Assembly (NCBI GenBank): GCA_023105745.1 | Contig: JALGQZ010000014.1 | Coordinates: 3,257,888 to 3,321,887, forward strand | Source of the DNA: Austropuccinia psidii | Taxonomy: Eukaryota; Basidiomycota; Pucciniomycetes; Pucciniales; Sphaerophragmiaceae | DNA length: 64,000 nt | Direction: 5' to 3' | Shown: positions 47,266 to 58,753 of the stretch, piece by piece | Layout: each line of letters begins with the position of its first letter | Position numbering within the stretch: position 1 is the first letter of the stretch | Position numbers and translations under genes: made by a program | The notes under the pieces: generated by a model | What the model was told of the DNA's origin: nothing | The model's database searches: none | What the model saw: the letters and a program-made list of their open reading frames with translations, nothing else

Positions 47266-48836
47266 TGTGATGATTAGAGGTATTTTCATATACCTAAAAG
47301 ACCACAAATAATTGAAATAATCTATAATTAAAAAGAACAACTTTATAATGAAAATTTAACCATAAATTTGAATTGAAATTTAAAAATTTAAAAATATATT
47401 TTCCATGTAATAATAAAGTAAAAAAAAATCATCAAAAATATTAAAATCAAAATATTCTTTGGAAAAAATTTAAGAAAAATCATTGTAACTTTTTTTCCAA
47501 TAAATAAACCTATGAAAATTATTTTTCCATTGAATTCCTCATAAAAAATGAGAAGGGGTCACCTCTGAGTGAAAATTTTGTAACTCAACCCTAAATAAGC
47601 TCAAATTAATTTTTTACTATTTTCTGTATAAAAATATGAAAATACTTAAAACTTTAATTTAATTTACACCACAGGTGGTGTTAATCCATTTTTTTGTTGA
47701 AGTTGAGGTGTGGTTTTTAACTTAGAAGCTATGAAGAATTGAAGTATTTTCAATTGTAATGTCAAAGTGTGTGCATGTATTAAATAATTTGACTTGAATT
47801 TAAATATGTGGAATCAATAATTACAGTTGTGTACTGTAAAATTTCAACTTAATTACATATTTAAATTTTAATTATAATACATGATGAGGAACTAAAGAAA
47901 AATAAGCTGGAAAGATTAATTCTGAGGGGGAAATGGAGTCTGGGCCACAAGGGTGCCAGAATCCCCCAAATTTCTCTCTGAAAGGCATAGGATTTCAAAA
48001 TTCATGCAAAGGTTCATCACCTTTGGCCTGAAATTGAGTCAAAGGATCTGTGGCTCAAGTGATTATGAGGTTTTGATACCAACCAGGTCAGTTTTAACTG
48101 TTGCCAAGAGGGTAAACCTACCTTCAAGTTACAAAACTCTTGGTAGAAGTTTTTTTAACTGGTTTTAAGGTCTCTTACACACACATTGATATTTTTTGAA
48201 TGCTTCAAAGGAATTATTACTATAGAAATGGCTGGTTTAATGGACTAAAATGGCTAAAACCAGCCCTTTTTTGGTACAAACCAGGGCTCAATAATTCCAT
48301 TATTGGATTTTATTCTTTAAGTATTTTTCTCACGACTGATTAGAGTGAATTTCACTTTTGGAGTAAGAGAATTGGTTGCTACAAAAGAGTTTCTTCTTTG
48401 TCCCACTTTTCTCTTCATTTTAAAATCCTTTACTTTTATAATTAGCTTAGAAACTGTTATATAAATAAATAAAAGATTCAAGACACCATTTTTAAAATAA
48501 TTTTAAAGCTTTTAACCATGTGAAATAATCATGATAATAAATGTTTTGTAACTCTTATAATAATTTATACCCTTGAATCACCCCAAAAGTGAATAAAAGA
48601 ATCTTTCATCACTGCTAGCTGTGTCACTTTGTTTCCAAATTCACTCTGGTCACTCTTGAGCATGTTTTATCTTCAATATTCTTTGTAGAGACTCCTTTCT
48701 AATATTAACTTCTTGCAGTTCTTTTCTCAATTAATTCCAATTGAAATTTCTTTTGTAGCCATCAATATCTGTTGTAGAGTATTTTTGGATAAACTTTTAT
48801 TGTTGGTAAAACAATAAATCTTTATTATATTATTGT
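47266..48836 (+). repeat. LTR family A, forward copy (left arm of inverted repeat)
   Basis: Starts TGTGATGATTAGAGGTATTTTC and ends around ATTATTGT at 48836. It is matched over its whole length by the reverse copy at 48986-50634. No gag or pol sequence adjoins, so it is a solo-type LTR. Confidence 0.75.
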
Positions 48837-48985
48837 CAGGTGTGAATATGAAACTTTGATAAAATATCAATTACTTTACCTGTCCTCAAAATTTGTATAA
48901 GGTAAAATTATTTAAAAAAAGTAAGAAATAGTATTTTTAAAGGAAAACACACTAATTTTATTGTTTTTAACTTTATAAGTATAAA

Positions 48986-50634
48986 ACAATAATATAATAA
49001 AAATTTATTGTTTTACCAACAATAAAGATTTATCAAAAAATACTCTACAAGAGATATTTAAGGCTACAACAGAAATTTCTTCAAGAGCGATTTCAATTGG
49101 AATTAATTGAGAAAAGAACTGAAATCAATTAATTAAAGAACAAAGTCTTTAAAAAGATATTTAAAGATAAAACACACCCAAAAGTGATCAGAGTGAATTT
49201 GGAAACAAAGTGACAAAGTTAACAGTGATGAAAGATGCTTTAATTCACTTTTGGGGTGGTTCAGGGGTAAAAATGATTATAATGATTTTTTCACATGGTT
49301 AAAAGGTTCAAAAATGTTTAAAAAAGGGTGGTTGTAATATTTTATGCATTGTTTTAACAGTGTTTGAACTAATTATAAAAGAAAAGATTCTAACATGAAG
49401 AGAAAAGTGGGGAAATGAAGACATTCTTTTATAGCCATCAATTTTCTTACTCCAAAAGTAAAGTTTACTCTTGTCAGTCGTTGAAAACAGTCTGACACCA
49501 GAAAAGCCAATTATGGCATCATTGAACCCTGGTTTAGAGCAAAAAAGGGCTGGTTTAAGCCATTTTTTGCTATTTTTAGCCATTTTAGACCCTTAAATCA
49601 GCCATTCCTATAGCAATACCTGGTCTAGAGCCTTCAAAACACATCAGAATGTGTGTAAGAGGCGCAGAAACCAGTGAAAATGTTTTTACTAAGATTATTT
49701 TAACTTAAGGGTAGTTTTACCCTCTTGGCAGCAGTTAAAACTACCCTGGTTGGTATCAAAACCTCATCATCAATTGAGTCACAGACCCTGTGACTCAATT
49801 TCAGGCCAAAAGTGATGATCTTTTGCGTGGATTGTGACATCCCACGCCAGTCAGCAAGGACTTTGGGGGTCTAGCTTCCCCTTAGAGCTAGAGTGTCTTT
49901 TCCCCCCAGAATTAATCTTTCCAATTTATTTTTTCTTTAATTCCTCATCATGTAATACAATTATAATCTACATATGTAATTAACTTGAGTTTTTAATTAC
50001 ACATCTGTAATAATTGATACCTCATATGTAAATTAAAGTTCACTTATGTAATACACACGCACATTTTGACATTTCAATTGAAAATACTTCAATTCCTCAT
50101 AACTTCTAAGCTAAACACAACACCTCAATTTTAACACAAAAATTGATGGTTAACACTACATGTGGTGTGAATTGAATCCAGGTTTTGAGGATTTTCATAC
50201 TTTTGTACAAAAAATACTAAAAACTTAATTTAAGCTTATTTAGAGTTGAGTTACAGAAATTTCATTTAGAGGTGACCCCACTTTATTTTATATGAGGAAT
50301 CCAATGGTGTGATAATTCCTTTATGTTTATTTATTGGATAAAAATTTATGATATATTTCATATAACGTTTTACCAAAAATATTTTAATTTCATAATTTTG
50401 ATTAAAAACTTATTTTTACTTAATTTTTACAAGTAAAAATGTATTTTCATAATTTTAAATTTTATTGTAATTTTATTTCTAGATCATAATTAAATTTTGA
50501 TTTTTAAATATAAATTTGTATTTATATTTCAAACTTTATTTTTATAATATAAATAAATTTATTTTATTTATATTTGTATCTTAATTTATCATTTGTGGTC
50601 TTTTGGGTATATGAAAATACCTCTAAGGCTCACA
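48986..50634 (-). repeat. LTR family A, reverse copy (right arm of inverted repeat)
   Basis: In reverse orientation it starts TGTGAGCCTTAGAGGTATTTTC at 50634. A well-formed promoter motif (TATAAAA on the minus strand at 49427-49433) is present, which is damaged in the left arm. The 149-bp spacer 48837-48985 separates the arms. Confidence 0.75.
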
Positions 50635-53600
50635 ATTATTTTCTTATACTAACCAAGTTAAAAATAATAATTTCAATGTTTTTTCTCTTAAAATTCTTAC
50701 AAATTAATATTTTAAATAGAATTTTAACTTATACAAATTTTTGGAACAGGAAAATTACTTGATTTTTAATCAAAGTTAGATATCCACACCTTAAAAGAAA
50801 CTACCTCACTTGAAAAAAATGGATCAAAATTATGACCTGGATGAAAATCTTCCCATACAGGAGAGTGTAAAGCCTTTTACTTTGGAATGGTTAAGTAACC
50901 AATGTTTGTGAATTTCACAAATAACACATGAATTTTTTTGAAATGAGAAATATCATAATCAATCAAATGACAACATATATAACTTCAAATGTTTTTTTTG
51001 GTATTTCAAAAAATATAAATCCTTTTTAGTTCTACTACTTAATGATGTGTTCTTTTTTAAAAATATTCAGGGGATAACCCCAAAGCTTTCTTATAAATTC
51101 TAATAATTTATTTGTTTCTTTGAAAACTACACCTAAAGTAATTTATTGATTGATTTTTTTGATTTTTTAGAGTTTCTGATGCTTTTCAGAAGATTTTATG
51201 AATTCCAAGTTGTTTAAGAAATAAATGGTACTTTTATTACTGAAAAAAATGTCATTTCATTTTTGTGAAAATAAATATATTGTTGGAATAGATTTTTCAT
51301 TTTTTATTTAATGAAATAATTCTATAAGTTCATGGCTTCAAATCATTTTCATCAATACAAAATTCATTTTAAAAAAGATTCTTAGTTATAATAAATGCTT
51401 TGAAAGTATTTAATTAATTTTTTTTGTTATTGGAGCATTAATTTTTGCTAATTTTTGAAGATTTGCTTCATTCATAAGTTTTTTATTTTCAATAATGGAT
51501 TTTTTACACAAGTGGATAATTGGCTATTTAAAAAATTCATCATATTTTTTAAGCTGGCTCAGCTCAGTGTTGTCTTAATTAATTAAATTCCTTAATAAGC
51601 AACCATTGCTTGATTAACCACATTCAGATTATTTAATATCAAATTGCTTTCCAACTCCAAAGCTTCTCATAATTCCTCCCAATAAATTATGATTTTTTGT
51701 AATATTTTTCCTATTCTCAGATACCTCATTCTAAGATATATTATATTTATTTCATTCTTGGAATATTGGCAATGGATTATTAAATTAATGGGATCTTAAT
51801 CTGATAATTGGAAATCTGTAATGATTGTTTTGATAATAGAGCATATATAATGCATTATTAGGATAATTGGGTGAGAGTCCAAGCCATTATTCCTATTTCT
51901 TTCTGAGTTTAAGTGTAATTATTCCATATCTTTTGACTACCTTCATTACTTAGTATAAGTTATTTAAGCCCTTGGGATCTCTGGTTATAGTAATTGGTTC
52001 TCTATCAAGGTCATCAAGGAAAGTGGCATGATTGAATTATTATTAGAAATATGCAACAATATTAATATTCTTATTTTGGCTAATATTGGTATGATGATAA
52101 CCACAAAATCATAAGAAAATTTATCTTATGAGAGATTTTTTGGACAAATGGATGGGTTGAAGATTGGGTTAATTGAATTTTTTCTCAATCAAAATAATCT
52201 TAATATTTCAATTAAAATGAGTAATCTTAAATAATCTTAAGATTATGATGATGGGCTGATATTCCCTTGGTCATTAATATGCCAGAATCAATATAACTAA
52301 CTTTGTTAATTATGATTTGGGAGGAGAGGTGGCGTGAGGATGGGTTTAATTATGTTCTTTTTTTGAATTCCAGTGCCGGTAGCAGAGTTATAAAGAATGG
52401 AAGCATTAGTTGATATAAAAGACAACCCAATTAGTTCCTCCACTAGAATGATTCATGAAAATAAAAATCTTGGTTTTTGTTATATTTAGATTTGAAGAAT
52501 ATAAGAGAAATGAATTATAAATATCACAAATGAAAAATTAATAATAAATATTTCATAATAAAAATTAATAATAAAGCTCTTTATTGTTAAAAAAAGTAAT
52601 AATAAAATAATATTAATTTTAAATACTTTTTTCAAAAGTGTGAGAGATATTTGTATTAATTATTATATCTTTGAAAAGATTTTTTCTTTAAGTATAAACA
52701 ATCTAATTTATTAAATGAAATGATAATAATCATTATTATTGAAATTCAAATCAATAGAATAAAAAATACAATTCATTTCAAGATTATTGATAATTCTTAT
52801 TGTATAATGAAAGCTGAATAATATTAAATGAAATTTAAGTCAATACATTTCAAAATTGAAATTATTTTTATATTATTGATAGAATTTATCAAGTAAAAAT
52901 AGAAATATGATACTAATATTTAATAATATTGAAATAAACATTTTGAAAAGCTGAAATTAATTGAATATTATTTATTTCAATGTGTTATATAAAATTGAAA
53001 TGAATGTTTTTAATAAGATCTCAATTGATTGAATTGTAATTAAGTCAAAAATGTATCATTTGACATAATTTCTGGAAAGGAGTGAGAGAACTAAATTTTT
53101 TATATTAACAGAAAAATTAATACAGATTATGAAATTCTTCTGAATAAGAATTGATTCATAATTGCATTGAAATAATTTCCAATCTGATTTGAGAGCAAGG
53201 GAAGGTGGTGGTGATGGTCAAATGGGGGATTATGAATGTGGTGATTGTGGTGGAATGGATTATTTTAATGATATAATAAGAAATCAAAGAAAGCACATAC
53301 TAAATTTGAAAACAAATATAGATTAATTTGAATATAAATGTTTTTTATTTTAGGTTTATTACTATTTTTTACAGGATTGAATAAAAAGATTCCTTTTTGA
53401 TGGGTTTACTAGAGGCTTTTCTCTATATAAGGCTATAAAGACTAGGAGATTGGCAAAAGATAGTAAATTGTTTGTTATTGAGATTAAAAGAAAGAAATTT
53501 TAGAAATAAAAATGATCTTTTACTGCTTTGTGATTAATTTGAGGTATTTAACTCTTAAAATTGAAAAAGAAATGAATAAGTTTTGCTTTAAATTTTCATT

Positions 53601-54090
53601 TTATATTTATATCTATTTTTTGAGATAAGTTTTGATTTTTTTTTTGATTTGATCATTTGTTTTCAAAAGAGATAATTAAGTTCATTATTTGAATAATTAT
53701 TTTGGTTTTTTGATTTTATTTTTAAGAAAGACTTTTTTTTGTAATCCCCACACTCTAAAAACTGAAATCCATAATAAAATAATTTGTTTCAGAGTGATTT
53801 ACAATCATTTTACCATGTATTAAAATGAGCAAAACCAAGAATTTTGAGTTTCTCCTCACAAAAAAACACATAAATCTTAGTCAAAAAGACCCTAACCTAT
53901 CTATCATTCATCAAAGAAAAAATGGTTTTAAGTTTTGAAATTTCAAAGCTCAAATACAAAGATTCAAAAGTCAGAGCCACTTGCTTCTATTTTCCTTTAA
54001 CTCTATTTATTTTTTCCACTTCTCTTATTCAACATCAATTTGATTTTTTCCTTTTTCAATTAAAAAAACATTTATTGTAATTTATTTTCC
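50635..54090. other. AT-rich DNA, no gene recognised
   Basis: Long runs of A/T with no domain-bearing frame. A G-rich stretch at 53190-53270 (GGTGGTGGTGATGG and similar) could be a remnant of a Gly-rich coding segment but is flanked by stops. Confidence 0.4.
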
Positions 54091-54420
54091 TTAAAAACTC
54101 TCTCTTTTTTTAATGTTAACATCCCATTTGAATTCATTAAATAACTTTTCTTGCGTTATTTTGGCATTTTTTGCATAAGTTTTTTCATTGCATTCCAAAT
54201 TTGACCTCCCAATCAATTCATGACCTGTAAGTATATGATAACAGATAACACCAAACTTGTAGGGACCTAGAACCAAGTAAAAATTACCCCTTCTTTGGAC
54301 GGGATTCCAATATTTTGGTTTATGGAGCTGAAAATGAAATCATTGATTTCTTATTGCAACCAATTTCTCAATTGAAAGGAACACAAAAACCTTTTTTGCT
54401 TTTTGGCTGGATCATTATTA
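54091..54420 (-). pseudogene. Decayed protein-kinase-like C-lobe fragment
   Basis: Minus-strand translation gives PKYWNPVQRRGNFYLV followed by LGPYKFGVICYHILTGHELI. This resembles the kinase APE region (subdomain VIII) and the DVYSFGVICYEILTG block (subdomain IX), with the conserved Asp-Val replaced by Gly-Pro. Upstream (about 54370-54420), in another frame, HIVLHLVKSNNDPAKK resembles the DFG segment with the DFG itself lost. Stops and phase changes separate the parts. No N-lobe could be found. A host kinase gene or a kinase captured by a repeat are both possible. The call rests on motif resemblance only. Confidence 0.4.
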
Positions 54421-55245
54421 GATTTTACCAAGTGTAAAACTATATGCCAATGGAATATAAATGGCTTTCACAATATTAACAGAAGTGAAATTATCTTCCT
54501 CAATATTAATTTCCTTGAAGAATTTCACTTCAGTATGATTAGTGTCCCATAAATTTTAAGTATTAACCAACTCTATATTGTGATAGAAAGAAGTAAGTTT
54601 CCATGTTCTATTTGAATTTTAAAATCAGTTTTCATTAAGTGACCTATAAGAGTGGACCAATTTTAAGTTCCTCTTTAGTAACTGACTCAACCTCATTTGA
54701 AAAAAAAATCAGAGTTTGATTTTAATTTTGGCTGAAATGAAGCAGCCATCTTACCATAGTATCAAAATATGCCTTCCAACTTCTCTTCCATTTTTTGTAA
54801 TTGTTTTTTCATCATCTTCAGTTGACCCTTCTCCAGTGATATTTTTTATTTTTCTCAGCCATATTTTTCTCTTTTGAAGTTCTGAATAAGTCCCTGATCC
54901 TTCTTATTTAATATTTAATTCATTATGGGACTTACTATAAACTTTCAAGACCCTGAGGTGAAACCAAATTTATTTGCTGGAAGGTGGTCATCCTACTTAT
55001 GTTTACCCACTTGTACCAAAAAATGAATTAAAGTTTTCTTGTATTTCTCAAAGAATTATCACTATATGAGTAACTAACTTGTGTTAGATTACCAGAAGAA
55101 TTTGAGTTTTCCCCAATGAACTTTAGATAATTACTGAGTTTGTGAGGTGTATGGAAAGGCATTTTGTTTTTATACTTTTTCTTCAAAAACAAAGAAATAC
55201 AAGAGGGAAAATAAAAATTGTGTGATTAAAAAATTAAACAGATAC
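54421..55245. other. AT-rich DNA, no gene seen
   Basis: May contain further remnants of the kinase-like pseudogene on the minus strand up to about 54700; nothing definite. It ends at the LTR of element 4. Confidence 0.35.
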
Positions 55246-57177
55246 TGTGAACCTTTGAAATATGACCACATACCCAAAAAGGTCACAAGAAATATTTAAT
55301 ATAATTATACATTAAAAATAAGTACCTTAAAACTACAAAAATACCATAAATTGGTATAAAACTTGGTTTAACTTAAAAGCCAATGAATAAACATTTGAAA
55401 AAAAATTACACCATTGGATTCCCCATGGTAAAATATACATATACCATTTTTATGGCATATCTGAAAAGTCAATATTTAATAAGTTATAAGTAATAATACC
55501 TTATAAATGACACAAATCCTTATTTATTTCAAGAACCAATGAAACAAAATGTGAAATAAATGGTAACATTGGATTCTCCATAAAAATCCACACATAAAAC
55601 AATTAATAAGCTAAGCTTCAAAATCAATACTTAAGGAATTACCATGAATATATGCACTTTTTTGGTCAACGCATATATTCAAGGATTTTAGCTAATATCT
55701 CTTGAATTATGCATGATAGAGTGATGAACCAAAAATAAAGTCATCACGTAATTACTGTAGGAATACAGATATGAAGTTTATTTTACAAGTTATAAACAAG
55801 GTTAAAACCTGTAAGGAATTATTGATTAAAATCAACAGAGCTGTTGACCACTTTGTTGTGAAAGTGGTCCAAACTTAATAAAAACTAGACAGTTGGAGTC
55901 TACCAGTTCATTCGTGAATAATGATGTTTTTTTTATTATAATATTCAAGGTATAACCCCTTGAAATCATAGTTTGAAGTTTAAAATATTAAATTTCAACA
56001 GAAAAGATGAGTTACAAGAAAAATCATTAAAAATAGAGTTTTGATGATGTAATGAAATTCTCTTGGCAGCATAATAAGGTTATGACAAGCTATCAGAAGT
56101 CACTCTCTGAAGTGCTGTAGTGTGTAAATATTAAAGGTTATTAAGGATCAAAGTTTGAGCTTAATTTGATCATTTATGATCACTCACTGTAACCTTAAAT
56201 TAAGTTTAACAGTCATATAAGTAATACAATTGGTGAATACTATTAGTTTATGATTATAAATAATAAAATACACGAAATTTGGGGTTCTTCCAAGCATTTG
56301 ACGTCATCAAACTTAAAGTTATAGTGATAACTCTAAATAATGGCGTAATAATGATGTAATCATCACCAAACCTTAAAATATTGATCAATTCCAGTGGATA
56401 TGATCAGTACACGTCTACTAGAAGCCTGTTGGACTCTAGGAGGGAGGTATTTACTATAAATAGAGCTCTTTTTACTCTGTTTTCCCCTCAGATGCATCAA
56501 AAACATTAAATCAATACAATAAAAAGGTAATTTCTTTATTCTTTATATATAAAGCTTTTATATTATTAAAGACCAAATATAATCTTATTATAATAATCAA
56601 TTTTGACGTGATTAAATCATTTATTTAATTCTTTTTGTTAAAAATCTCTCTAAAATCCCATTTCCACGTAAAAATCAAGAATATTTGTAATTTCTCTATT
56701 TTTTATTGTAAATACATTTTGGATAAGTTGTATTTATATTATTTGGCGTAAAATATCTCAAAATTATCATATTAAGTATTAAAAGTAGGTTATTTTCTCT
56801 CTATTATTCTTTTAATAATTCTTTAATTAATATAAATAGTATTTATATTAATTTGTAACTTTAATATTAGTAATATTATTGTTATTGATTGTTTTTTATT
56901 AATTTTTTATTAATAAAAAACAATTTTTTACTCCTTTATTATTTTTTTGTAACAATAATAAAGTGCTTTGAATATATTAATTATTTTATGTTAATATATT
57001 TATTTTATTATATTATCATATTTTATTAATAATATAATTATTTTTACGCCATAATTATAATAATTCTTTATTATTATAATTATTTTTATCTTATTTATTT
57101 CATTTATAAGGACATTAATAGTACAATAAGTAAAATATTAGTAATTTTTACTTATTGTTTCATAGTCAAACCTTACA
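55246..57177 (+). repeat. 5' LTR of element 4 (1.93 kb)
   Basis: Starts TGTGAACCTTTGAAATATGACC, matching the 3' LTR at 63834, and ends CCTTACA directly before the primer-binding site. A TATA box lies at 56455-56462 and an AATAAA-like signal near 56517. It is related to family B at both edges. Confidence 0.9.
56455..56462 (+). promoter_or_regulatory. TATA box of element 4 LTR
   Basis: TATAAATAGAGCTC, with the first eight bases at 56455-56462. The predicted transcription start is near 56490. The same core is used in the minus-strand LTR at 5063-5070. Confidence 0.65.
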
Positions 57178-57196
57178 TTTGGGGGCCTGGCCGTGA
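57178..57196 (+). promoter_or_regulatory. Candidate tRNA primer-binding site of element 4
   Basis: Immediately after the LTR end TTACA, the sequence TTTGGGGGCCTGGCCGTG contains TGG at the position expected to pair with a tRNA 3' CCA. The GC-rich remainder would pair with an acceptor stem. The cognate tRNA was not identified. Confidence 0.55.
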
Positions 57197-57677
57197 TATT
57201 TACTCCAAAAGACCTTTAAAAAGATTCTAATTGGGCTTATCCAATAATAAATTATATTTATAATCATAAAATTATATAATAATTTTATATTGATTGATTT
57301 TAAAAGCTATTGAGGCATTTGGAAAGCAATTGTACTGTCTTACACGTGGTTTTTCACATCCTTAGACTTGCAAAAACTTTCTTTGAGTGACTCTAGTGAT
57401 TGAAAAAGATATTTTATAAATTAAAAATGATTTTATATTATAAATTAGTTTGATAAAAGAATCTTAGTCATTTTTATTTTATTCTTTAAAAATAAAAACT
57501 TAAAAAAAAAAAAAACATTAAAAATATTAAAAACCAATAAAAAAGTTATTTTATTCATTTTAATTTCATTTTTTTTAATTATTTTCATAAAAAAAAAAGA
57601 TATAAAAGCAATTTTTACATGGAAAATTGCCATATCTTAACAAAAATAACACTTTTATATAAAAGACTTATATTTAT
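57197..57677 (+). other. AT-rich leader of element 4
   Basis: Untranslated leader between primer site and first open frame, with homopolymer A and T runs (57493-57514, 57570-57598). No coding sequence. Confidence 0.5.
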
Positions 57678-57869
57678 TTGTCTTTTTTAGTGTTTGAAGA
57701 CAACCCAACAGAGGATAACCAAACCACTGTTGAAAGATTGGTGGAAAAAACTTGTCAAAGTTCTCCAACACCAATAATCACTAAGAAAAAGAAAGCCAAG
57801 AAATTGGACTTTCCAGGACCCACTATTCAGGACTCTGAAGGTGAGTACCTCATTTATAAAGTGCCATAA
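57678..57869 (+). CDS. Short ORF upstream of gag in element 4 (63 residues)
   Basis: Acidic N-terminal half and a KKKKAKK basic cluster; no known domain. At 57841 the coding sequence contains a consensus 5' splice site (GAAG followed by GTGAGT), and an AG acceptor is available at 57926-57927. An inferred splice would lead into an open acidic frame that runs to about 58082. It could be the first exon of gag or a separate leader peptide. No transcript evidence is available. Confidence 0.35.
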   Translation: MSFLVFEDNPTEDNQTTVERLVEKTCQSSPTPIITKKKKAKKLDFPGPTIQDSEGEYLIYKVP

Positions 57870-57916
57870 GAGTATTTCTGTTCTAAAATCCTCTTATTTC
57901 TTATTTTCCTTATAAT

Positions 57917-58753
57917 ATGACTACCAGAAGAGGTTCCCAATACTCCATCCAATCAGATGGAGCTGGACTCAGAGGTAGAATTGATTCCTCAAAAGGGAAA
58001 AAGAAGGGCAATATCCCCAGTGAAACAGAATCCACACAAGGAAGTCCCTTATCCCAAAGGCAAGTCCCAGAAATGCCCATGATATCTGAACCTGAATTGG
58101 AACTAAGTATGAGTGACTCAAATAGGTACAAATCACATTCAGAGGGCTCAAATAGACATCTACATGAGCCAATACAAACAGTACTACACAGTGTACAAGG
58201 ACAAAGATTGGGAAATGTTGCCTCAAATACACCAAGGAGTGATGAACTCCTGGCAAATCCTAAAGAAGTTCCTCAAAGAGGAGGAAATAGTGAGATACTC
58301 CAATGGATGGAATCCACTATCATCCAAACCTCAAATCAAAAAGATCAAGGAGTATCATGCCAAAAAGAAGGAGGCAACCAAGGAAGAAGCCCCAGTAACT
58401 TCTACCAGCAAGCCCCAAGTCAACCCACTTCCCCAAGAAGGGAAGAAGAACAAGAGAAAGAATTGGAGAAAACCATATTCCCCAAGTTACAGGATTCCCA
58501 AAATCCAAAAAGATGCCATGGACAATGTCTTCAACATGGCCAGAACTTTGATGGAATTCAAAGACAAAGAGGAACAAAGAATGAGACAACCCCATTTCCC
58601 AAAGAAATAACCTTGTCTCCTGAAGTTGTAAATACTTTAACAGAGCTTAAAAATAGTATTTTACCTCTTAAAGACATTAAAAATAGTTTATTATCTTTCC
58701 AAGAAATAAATAACAGTTTATCATCTTTAACAAAAACTTGTTGTACAAAATAA
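57917..58753 (+). CDS. Gag N-terminal region, element 4 (278 residues, cut by frameshift)
   Basis: Ser/Gln/Arg-rich, low-complexity product ending in a helical Leu/Asn/Lys segment (LTELKNSILPLKDIKNSLL). The coding phase is lost at about 58735, where the downstream gag frame continues in another phase, so the annotated end is a mutational break. No ATG-proximal domain is recognised. It overlaps the frame at 58113-58610. Confidence 0.6.
   Translation: MTTRRGSQYSIQSDGAGLRGRIDSSKGKKKGNIPSETESTQGSPLSQRQVPEMPMISEPELELSMSDSNRYKSHSEGSNRHLHEPIQTVLHSVQGQRLGNVASNTPRSDELLANPKEVPQRGGNSEILQWMESTIIQTSNQKDQGVSCQKEGGNQGRSPSNFYQQAPSQPTSPRREEEQEKELEKTIFPKLQDSQNPKRCHGQCLQHGQNFDGIQRQRGTKNETTPFPKEITLSPEVVNTLTELKNSILPLKDIKNSLLSFQEINNSLSSLTKTCCTK
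58113..58610 (+). CDS. ORF overlapping gag in another phase (165 codons, no ATG at its start)
   Basis: Opens with a GTG codon after a stop; the frame is TAA-terminated. The product has an aromatic-rich first part (QYKQYYTVYKDKDWEMLPQ, then GWNPLS), a Lys/Glu-rich middle and a basic KNKRKNWRK patch. Its composition is more protein-like than the overlapping gag phase. The same frame is recognisable in element 3 (12395-12697). No domain is known. It might be a spliced or frameshifted product, or the ancestral gag phase. Confidence 0.4.
   Translation: MTQIGTNHIQRAQIDIYMSQYKQYYTVYKDKDWEMLPQIHQGVMNSWQILKKFLKEEEIVRYSNGWNPLSSKPQIKKIKEYHAKKKEATKEEAPVTSTSKPQVNPLPQEGKKNKRKNWRKPYSPSYRIPKIQKDAMDNVFNMARTLMEFKDKEEQRMRQPHFPKK

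Noticed and set aside
53170..53330. Gly/Asp-rich open stretch from repeated GGTGGT triplets
   Set aside because: It is short, a stop lies immediately upstream, and there is no domain; it reads as simple-sequence DNA.
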